Source: Nostoc foliaceum FACHB-393 (GTDB taxonomy: Bacteria > Cyanobacteriota > Cyanobacteriia > Cyanobacteriales > Nostocaceae). Taken from it: a stretch of DNA of 64,000 nucleotides. This document shows positions 58,201 through 64,000 of the stretch, in pieces. The position numbers were made by a program, and so were the translations under genes. The first letter of the stretch is position 1; each line of letters starts with the position of its first letter. The notes under the pieces were generated by a model. The model did not search any database, was not told the origin of the DNA, and saw only the letters and a program-made list of their open reading frames with translations. The DNA is taken from assembly GCF_014698505.1 (NCBI RefSeq), contig NZ_JACJTD010000002.1:248001-312000 (forward strand). The letters run 5' to 3'.

Positions 58201-61200
58201 ACCACGTATATCCTGCTGATTTGTCACTACAGTTTCTCGCAATGCTGGGTGTTGGCTTAATAAAGCCTCAATCTCTCCGAGTTCTATCCGGAAGCCACGG
58301 ATTTTTACCTGATTGTCAATTCGTCCCAAGTACTCAATGGTTCCATCTGGTCGGTATCGCCCGATATCTCCAGTTTTGTACAGTCGTTTTCCTGGTTCTT
58401 GACTAAAGGGATGAGAGATAAACCGTTGTTGTGTCAATTCGGAACGATTCAGATAACCACGCGCTACTCCAGCACCACCAACGTACATCTCGCCTGGAAC
58501 ACCAATTGGTACTGGCTTTTTATATTCATCCAGCACATACACCTGTAAGTCGGGTATTGGACGACCAATTACACTTGCCGTGCCATGCAAATCGGTTTTG
58601 CTTAGTGGACGATAGGTAACGTGTACAGTGGTTTCTGTAATTCCGTACATATTAACTAATTGGGGCGACTGGTCGCCGTGGCTTTCAAACCAAGGTTGTA
58701 AACTCTTGGGTTCTAAGGCTTCTCCACCGAAAATTACTAAGCGTAATTTTAACTCACCAATAGTTGCTATTGACTGTTCGGCTTGAATTAACTGGCGGAA
58801 GGCTGAAGGTGTTTGATTGAGAATTGTGACTTGCTCTTGACACAATAACTTATAGAAGGACTCGGGCGATCGCGTCACTAAATAAGGCACTACTACCAGT
58901 CGTCCACCATAAAACAATGCACCCCAAATTTCCCACACAGAAAAGTCGAATGCATAAGAGTGGAACAGTGTCCACACATCTTCAGCGTTGAAGTTATACC
59001 AAGAGTTTGTCGCTGCAAACAAACGAACTACATTAGAGTGATTGACTAAAACGCCTTTGGGCTTACCTGTGGAACCAGATGTGTAAATAACGTAGGCTAA
59101 ATTATGAGATGCAATGCCTGTGACTGTGTTATCGCTGGGTTCTTGGGCAATAGTAGTCCACTCATTGTCTAGGCAAATCAGTTGAATTTCATGGCTGCAC
59201 AGGGTTTGTTTAAATTTATCTTGAGTTAATAATATTCTTGTTTGGCAGTCTTGTAAAAAGAAGGTTAAGCGCTCTTGTGGATAGGCTGGATCGATTGGTA
59301 CATAGGCTCCACCAGCTTTGAGGATGCCTAATAAACCGATTACCATTAAGAGCGATCGCTCTATGCAAATCCCCACTAGTATCTCTGGTCCTACACCTAG
59401 CTTTTGCAAGTGGTGCGCTAACTGATTCGCTCGCTGATTCAGTTCTCGGTAGGTCAAATGTTGGTCTTCAAATACTACAGCAATGGCATCTGGCGATCGC
59501 TCTACCTGCTCCTCAAACAACTGATGGATACACTTATCCTGTGGATAGTCAACCTGAGTGTCGTTCCACTCTACTAGTAACTGCTGTTGCTCAAATGCTG
59601 TCAGCAGGGGTAATTGCGAAATCTGCTGTTGTGGGTTAGCAACAATTCCTGCCAGCAAAGTCTGCAAATGCTCTGCCATCCTCTGTATAGTACTTGCGTC
59701 AAACAAATCGGTGTTGTACTCCAGAGTCCCAATCATTCCCGCAGTTGTCTCTTCCATGTACAAGGTCAAATCAAACTTTGCCGTGTCGCTGTTGTCCTCC
59801 AAGAAACTCAAAGTCAAACCCGGCAACTCCAACGCAGACATCGGTGCATTCTGAAGCACAAACATCACTTGGAATAAAGGCGAATGGCTCAAGTTGCGTT
59901 GTGGCTGTAGTGTTTCTACTAGCAGTTCAAATGGCAAATCCTGGTGGGCATATGCTCCTAATGCCACTTCGCGCACTCGCCGCAGTATTTCCTCAAAGGT
60001 GGGGTTTCCAGAAATATCTGTTCGCAGTACCAAAGTATTGACAAAAAACCCAATTAACCCTTCTATTTCGGTTCGGTTGCGATTAGCGATCGGTGTACCT
60101 ACGACAATATCCGTACTTCCGGTATAGCGGTAGAGCAGTGTTTTGAAGACTGCTAACAAAGTCATAAATAGAGTACTTTGTTGCTGCTGACTCAGATTTT
60201 TGAGTGCAATAGATAGCTCCTGAGATAGTTTGAGAGCATGGGTAGCACCCCGGAATGTCTGAACCGCAGGACGCGGGCGATCGCACGGTAACTCTAGTAC
60301 TGTGGGTGCGCCGCTAAGGTGTTTCCGCCAATAAGCGAGTTGAGATTCTAGTACATCACCTTGCAACCACTGCCGTTGCCAAGCTGCGAAGTCTGCATAC
60401 TGTATTGGTAGTTCCGGTAAGGATAAAGGTTGCCCGCTACAGAAGCCTTGATATAGCGTAGCTAATTCACTTACAAGTACACCTATTGACCACCCATCAG
60501 AAACAATATGGTGCATCGTGAGTAGCAATATGTGTTCTGTCTCACTCAGCACGAGTAAAGTACCTCGTATTAACGATTCAGTAGCGAGGTCAAAGGGTTG
60601 CTGGGCTTGCTTTGTTGCTAATTCCTGCCAAGAAATCTGTTGCTCACTCGTTGGTAGATGTCGCCAGTCAACAACTGACAGTCTCCAAGTACTTTCTGGC
60701 TGAATAATTGCAACTGGTTGCCCATCAACTGTGATGAAGTTGGTGCGTAGGGTTTCGTGGCGACGAATAACTTCTTTAAGACTTTCTTCTAAAGCGGTTG
60801 GGTTAAGTTTACCTTGGAAACGGACAACAGCAGGGATGTTGTAAAAGTTGCTGTTTGGCTCTAACTGATCTAGAAACCACAAGCGTTTTTGAGCAAATGA
60901 CAGTGGTAACCCTGCATCCCTTGCTGTTGGTAATAGCGGTGGTGCTAATAGTTCTGACTTTTCTTGCTGCCTTTGCTGAATGTACTGGGCAAAATCGGCG
61001 ACTGTAGCAGCTTCAAATAAGCTACGTAATGGAACTTCTAACCCGAAGGTGGTTCGCACCCGTGAGACGAGTTGAGTTGCTAGCAGGGAGTGTCCACCTA
61101 GTTCAAAGAAATTATCGTGAATTCCCACTTCCTCAACTCGCAAGACATCAGCCCAGATCAGCGCTAGTATTTCTTCGATAGGAGTTCGCGGCGCAACAAA

Positions 61201-64000
61201 GCCGATTTCCAGTTCTCGATATGATTCAGGTACTGGTAAAGCACGGCGGTCTACTTTGCCATTGAGAGTTAGTGGTAAGGTTTCTAGCATCACGAAAGCT
61301 GAAGGAACCATGTACTCAGGCAGTTGTCTTTTGAGGAACTGCCGCAACTCACTGATTGTCAGTGTCTGTTTGTGGCTGGGGACAAAGTAGGCAACCAAGC
61401 TTTGAGTATTGGGAGTGTCTTGTCTCGCTATCACTAAAGCTTCTTGCACATTGGCGTGTTGGCTTAGTACTGACTCTATTTCTCCGAGTTCTATCCGGAA
61501 GCCGCGGATTTTTACCTGATTGTCAATTCGTCCCAAGTACTCAATGGTTCCATCTGGTCGGTATCGCCCGATATCTCCAGTTTTGTACAGTCGTTTTCCT
61601 GGTTCTTGACTAAAGGGATGGGGTATAAATTTTTCAGCAGTCAGTTCTGGACGGTTGTAGTACCCCCGCGCCAAGCCAATACCACCAATATACAGTTCGC
61701 CTGGTATGCCTACAGGAACTAAGCACTGCTGGTTATCCAGTACATACATCTGCATATTAGCAATTGGAGAACCAATAAGAACTTCTTGCCTCGTGCTTGC
61801 GCGATCGCACGTCCAAGCTGTAACATCAATCGCCGCCTCAGTTGGCCCATACAGATTGTGCAATTCTGCTCCCAAATGTGCAAAAAAGCGTTGCTGTAGA
61901 TTGAAAGACAATGCTTCACCACTGCAAATCACACGCTTAAGACAATTACAGGTTTCTAGCCTCTGTTCTTCTAAGAAAATAGCCAGCATAGAGGGAACAA
62001 AATGAATTGTGGTGATTTTTTGTTCCGCAATTAGCTTGACTAAATAAGCACTATCTCTATGAACTCCCGGTTGGGCAACCACAAGACAAGCACCTGTAAA
62101 CAAGGGCCAAAAGAATTCCCAAACAGAGACATCAAAGCTTAAGGGAGTTTTTTGGAGAATACGGTCTGCTTGGGTTAATTGGTAAGTATCCTGCATCCAA
62201 AGTAGGCGATTGCATACTCCTACATGAGTGTTCATCGCTCCTTTTGGTACACCTGTTGAACCAGATGTGTAAATGACGTAGGCTAAATTATGAGATGCAA
62301 TGCCTGTGACTGGATTATCGCTGCGTTCTTGGGCAATGGTAGCCCACTCACTGTCTAGGCAAATCAGTTGAATTTCATGACTGGACAGGGCTTGTTTGAA
62401 TTTATTTTGAGTTAATAATATTCTTGTTTGGCAGTCTTGTAAAAAGAAGGTTAAGCGCTGTTGTGGATGGTCGGGATCGATTGGTACATAGGCTCCACCA
62501 GCTTTGAGGATGCCTAAAAGACCAATTACCATTAAGAGCGATCGCTCTATGCAAATCCCCACTAGTACCTCTGGCCCCACTCCCAGCTTTTGCAGGTGCT
62601 GCGCTAGCTGATTGGCTCGCTGATTCAGTTCTCGGTAGGTCAACTGTTGCTCTTCAAATACTACAGCAATGGCATCTGGCGATCGCTCTACCTGATCCTC
62701 AAACAAATTATGGATACACTTATCCTGGGGATAGTCTCTTTGAGTGTCGTTCCATTTATGCAGTAATTGGTAACGTTCAATTTCTGTAAGTAGCGGCAAT
62801 TGGGAAACTGGCACTTTCGGATTTGCAACAATCCCTGCGAGTAAGGTCTGGAAATGCCCTGTCATTCGCTCGATGGTGGTAGCATCAAATATGTCAGTGT
62901 TGTATTCCCACGACCCCACAAATCCATTAGGGGTGTTCTCCATTGTCAAGGTAAGATCAAACTTTGCTGTCAAGCTTTCTACTGCCAATGGACTCAGAGT
63001 TAAGCCGGGAAGCTCCATCTTGGGCATGGGAGCATTCTGGAGTACAAACATTACCTGAAATACAGGTGTATGGCTTAAGTTTCGTTGCGGGTGCAATGCC
63101 TCTACCAGCATCTCAAACGGTAGGTCTTGATGAGCATAGGCATCCATTGCTGTTTTCTGGACTCGACCCAGTAATTCTCGAAAACTGGGATTGCCTGAGA
63201 TATCAGCGCGGAAGACTAAAGTGTTAACAAAGAAGCCAATTAATCCTGCAAGTTCACTGCGATTGCGGTTAGCAATGGGTGATCCAACCAAGATGTCTTC
63301 TGTACCTGTGTAGCGGTAAAGTAATGTGTCAAAGGCTGCCAACAGGGTCATGAACAAGGTAACTCCAGCTTCCTGACTCAGTAAGTTGAGTGCTGCAATT
63401 AGCTCTACAGAGAGTACGAAGGATTGAGATGCCCCTTGGAAAGTTTGTACTGCTGGTCTGGGTCGATCAGTAGGCAGTGATAATAAAGCTGGCGCATTTG
63501 CGAGTTGCTGCTGCCAGTAAGTGAGTTGGGCTTCTAGTACATCACCTTGCAACCATTGCCGTTGCCAAGCTGCGAAGTCTGCGTACTGTATTGGTAGTTC
63601 GGCTAGAGGTGAGAGTTGTCCAATACAAAAGGCTTCATAGAGTGTGGCTAACTCACTCACAACTACACCTATTGACCACCCATCAGAAATAATGTGGTGC
63701 ATGATGAGTAGCAAGATGTGTTCTGTCTCACTCAGCACTAGTAAAGTCGCCCGTACTAACGGTTCAGTCGCTAGGTCAAAGGGTTGCTGGGCTTGTTGTG
63801 TTGCTAATTCCTGCCAATGCTGATGTTGCTCAGTTGTTGGCAGATCTTCGCAGTCAAAAACTGACAATTGCCAAACACTTTCTGGCTGAATGATTGCAAC
63901 TGGTTGCCCATCAACTTTGATGAAGTTGGTGCGTAAAATTTCGTGGCGGCGAATAACTTCTTTAAGACTTTGTTCTAAGGCTAGTATGTTTAGTTGACCT
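55288..64000 (-). CDS. NRPS-1 (5' end outside window): C, A(Ser), PCP, C, A(Thr), PCP, C, TauD-like hydroxylase
   Basis: The frame is open to the right edge, where it reads condensation-domain sequence (EVIRRHEILRTNF), so the gene continues. Residue counts start at 63867. C1 has HHIISDG (about 60). A1 reads D-V-W-H-I-S-L-I-D-K, serine; PCP LGGHSLL (about 924). C2 has HHIVSDG (about 1120). A2 reads D-F-W-N-I-G-M-V-H-K, the threonine code; PCP about 1994. C3 has HHIVSDA (about 2200). The last 340 residues are a fused Fe(II)/2-oxoglutarate hydroxylase with HNE (about 2639), distal His in NMLAAHGR and Arg in FVGSRK, a paralogue of the free hydroxylase at 44759-45802. It probably hydroxylates the aspartate of NRPS-2. 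Confidence 0.93.
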   Translation of the reverse strand, partial: GQLNILALEQSLKEVIRRHEILRTNFIKVDGQPVAIIQPESVWQLSVFDCEDLPTTEQHQHWQELATQQAQQPFDLATEPLVRATLLVLSETEHILLLIMHHIISDGWSIGVVVSELATLYEAFCIGQLSPLAELPIQYADFAAWQRQWLQGDVLEAQLTYWQQQLANAPALLSLPTDRPRPAVQTFQGASQSFVLSVELIAALNLLSQEAGVTLFMTLLAAFDTLLYRYTGTEDILVGSPIANRNRSELAGLIGFFVNTLVFRADISGNPSFRELLGRVQKTAMDAYAHQDLPFEMLVEALHPQRNLSHTPVFQVMFVLQNAPMPKMELPGLTLSPLAVESLTAKFDLTLTMENTPNGFVGSWEYNTDIFDATTIERMTGHFQTLLAGIVANPKVPVSQLPLLTEIERYQLLHKWNDTQRDYPQDKCIHNLFEDQVERSPDAIAVVFEEQQLTYRELNQRANQLAQHLQKLGVGPEVLVGICIERSLLMVIGLLGILKAGGAYVPIDPDHPQQRLTFFLQDCQTRILLTQNKFKQALSSHEIQLICLDSEWATIAQERSDNPVTGIASHNLAYVIYTSGSTGVPKGAMNTHVGVCNRLLWMQDTYQLTQADRILQKTPLSFDVSVWEFFWPLFTGACLVVAQPGVHRDSAYLVKLIAEQKITTIHFVPSMLAIFLEEQRLETCNCLKRVICSGEALSFNLQQRFFAHLGAELHNLYGPTEAAIDVTAWTCDRASTRQEVLIGSPIANMQMYVLDNQQCLVPVGIPGELYIGGIGLARGYYNRPELTAEKFIPHPFSQEPGKRLYKTGDIGRYRPDGTIEYLGRIDNQVKIRGFRIELGEIESVLSQHANVQEALVIARQDTPNTQSLVAYFVPSHKQTLTISELRQFLKRQLPEYMVPSAFVMLETLPLTLNGKVDRRALPVPESYRELEIGFVAPRTPIEEILALIWADVLRVEEVGIHDNFFELGGHSLLATQLVSRVRTTFGLEVPLRSLFEAATVADFAQYIQQRQQEKSELLAPPLLPTARDAGLPLSFAQKRLWFLDQLEPNSNFYNIPAVVRFQGKLNPTALEESLKEVIRRHETLRTNFITVDGQPVAIIQPESTWRLSVVDWRHLPTSEQQISWQELATKQAQQPFDLATESLIRGTLLVLSETEHILLLTMHHIVSDGWSIGVLVSELATLYQGFCSGQPLSLPELPIQYADFAAWQRQWLQGDVLESQLAYWRKHLSGAPTVLELPCDRPRPAVQTFRGATHALKLSQELSIALKNLSQQQQSTLFMTLLAVFKTLLYRYTGSTDIVVGTPIANRNRTEIEGLIGFFVNTLVLRTDISGNPTFEEILRRVREVALGAYAHQDLPFELLVETLQPQRNLSHSPLFQVMFVLQNAPMSALELPGLTLSFLEDNSDTAKFDLTLYMEETTAGMIGTLEYNTDLFDASTIQRMAEHLQTLLAGIVANPQQQISQLPLLTAFEQQQLLVEWNDTQVDYPQDKCIHQLFEEQVERSPDAIAVVFEDQHLTYRELNQRANQLAHHLQKLGVGPEILVGICIERSLLMVIGLLGILKAGGAYVPIDPAYPQERLTFFLQDCQTRILLTQDKFKQTLCSHEIQLICLDNEWTTIAQEPSDNTVTGIASHNLAYVIYTSGSTGKPKGVLVNHSNVVRLFAATNSWYNFNAEDVWTLFHSYAFDFSVWEIWGALFYGGRLVVVPYLVTRSPESFYKLLCQEQVTILNQTPSAFRQLIQAEQSIATIGELKLRLVIFGGEALEPKSLQPWFESHGDQSPQLVNMYGITETTVHVTYRPLSKTDLHGTASVIGRPIPDLQVYVLDEYKKPVPIGVPGEMYVGGAGVARGYLNRSELTQQRFISHPFSQEPGKRLYKTGDIGRYRPDGTIEYLGRIDNQVKIRGFRIELGEIEALLSQHPALRETVVTNQQDIRGEQCLVAYVVAKEQPAPSTSELRRFLSEKLPEYMIPAVFVPLLRLPLTPNGKLDHRALPAPDTARPELDKAFVAPRTPIEEVIAGIWTQVLGLEQVGSNDNFFELGGHSLLATQVISRLRDAFQVELPLRYLFESPTIAELAQRIEKLMKAGQGLKELPIQPCSRETNLPLSFAQQRLWFIDQLEPGSSLYNDTIAVRLTGTLNIAALAQSLNEIVQRHEALRTTFTTVDGQPVQVITPVLRLSLPIVDLRSRSVSFRESLPPNKQQIEIERFATEELQRPFNLAEGPLLRVMLLELDKNEHVLLFTIHHIVSDAWSLGLLVQEATTLYEAFNRGRPSPLPELPIQYADFAYWQQQWLVGEVLEAQLSYWQRHLSGAPTMLKLPMARPRPTVQTFGLGSTNFVIPKALTEEIKTLSRQEGVTLFMTLLATLQTLLSRYTHQEDIVVGTDVANRNRSNTEQLIGFFVNLLVLRTDLSGNPSFRELLRRVREVALGAYAHQDLPFAKLVDALQPERKLGHTPLFQILFVLQNTPNPTVELSELTLTLMEINTGMARFDLALFVTETEQGLIGTWKYSTDLFDADSITRMSGHFETLLKNIVAQPDTRINSLEMLTEPEKKHQSLEQKQRQAAKLSKFKTVKPKAVSLPSGELIKTDFLHSENTLPLVIQPDVADIELADWAKSHRDFIETQLLKHGAILFRNFNINSVSEFENVAGAICPNLFGEYGDLPREGVGGKVYGSTPYPNDKAILFHNESSHLQQWPMKIWFFCVQPAQIGGETPIVDCRKIYQLLNPKLRERFADKKLMYVRNFTEGLDVSWQEFFRTTEKAVVEDYCRQAGMDFEWSDNSLRTRSYRQAIAKHPRTDELVFFNQLQLHHISYLDSEIQNSLLSLFGEQRLPRHVYYGDGSPIEQSVIQEISEIYQQSQVSFTWQKGDIIMLDNMLAAHGRNPFVGSRKIVVAMGEMINFEKLAKL

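Noticed and set aside
41834..63227. Many frames of 60-116 codons inside the NRPS region on both strands
   Set aside because: They overlap well-supported NRPS domains and recur at homologous positions simply because the A and C domains repeat.
63864..63867. Start of NRPS-1 at a TTG near 63867
   Set aside because: The frame continues to the window edge with condensation-domain sequence, so this is internal.

Overview
The window looks like chromosome from a filamentous, Nostoc-like cyanobacterium. Reasons: the HIP1 octamer GCGATCGC is frequent in genes and spacers; heptameric short tandem repeats of the Nostoc STRR type occur at three places; and many genes are cyanobacterial in type (chlD, an FtsH2-like protease, a group 3 sigma factor, a DUF3285 miniprotein next to ybeY, a LabA-like NYN protein). 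One tRNA gene (tRNA-Asp, GTC) is present. I see no transposase, phage gene or CRISPR array.

Bases 1-4010 hold a minus-strand ABC transporter operon of the nitrate/sulfonate/bicarbonate family (permease, Tat-lipoprotein binding protein, ATPase). It has a c-di-AMP (ydaO-type) riboswitch in its leader. A second riboswitch of the same class lies just downstream and faces a gene off the left edge. The first carries an expanded heptamer repeat inside one of its loops. Bases 4439-18840 are mostly housekeeping genes: a histidine kinase, RNase III, an NYN protein, two PD-(D/E)xK-like proteins, chlD, sigF, a Bax-inhibitor-1 protein, prfB, ybeY, dgkA, pabA/trpG and an MBL-fold protein. A decayed second prfB sits directly upstream of the intact one and still carries the programmed-frameshift site. 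A long minus-strand hairpin at 7433-7638 is unexplained.

Bases 18929-36450 hold a seven-repeat FG-GAP-like protein, pepP, small exported proteins, ftsH, gltX, tRNA-Asp, two tandem Ser/Thr kinases, a phytase-like esterase, a TM0106-type nuclease, an N-terminally short HIT protein and a C-DES-like PLP enzyme.

Bases 36591 to the right edge (>27 kb, minus strand) are one non-ribosomal peptide synthetase (NRPS) operon, cut by the window at its 5' end. In transcription order: NRPS-1 (C-A[Ser]-PCP-C-A[Thr]-PCP-C-hydroxylase), NRPS-2 (interface-like C - A[Asp] - PCP - E), NRPS-3 (C - A[Ser] - PCP - C), a free TauD/SyrP-like hydroxylase, NRPS-4 (interface-like C - A[Asp] - PCP - E - thioester reductase), a class III aminotransferase and a methyltransferase. 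Specificities were read by eye from the adenylation pockets. The logic predicts ...Ser-Thr-(D-beta-hydroxy-Asp)-Ser-(D-beta-hydroxy-Asp) released reductively as an aldehyde, alcohol or, through the aminotransferase, an amine. Two beta-hydroxy-aspartates are classic Fe(III) ligands, so the likely product is a siderophore of the beta-hydroxyaspartate class (compare the cyanobacterial cyanochelins), here with an unusual reductive terminus.
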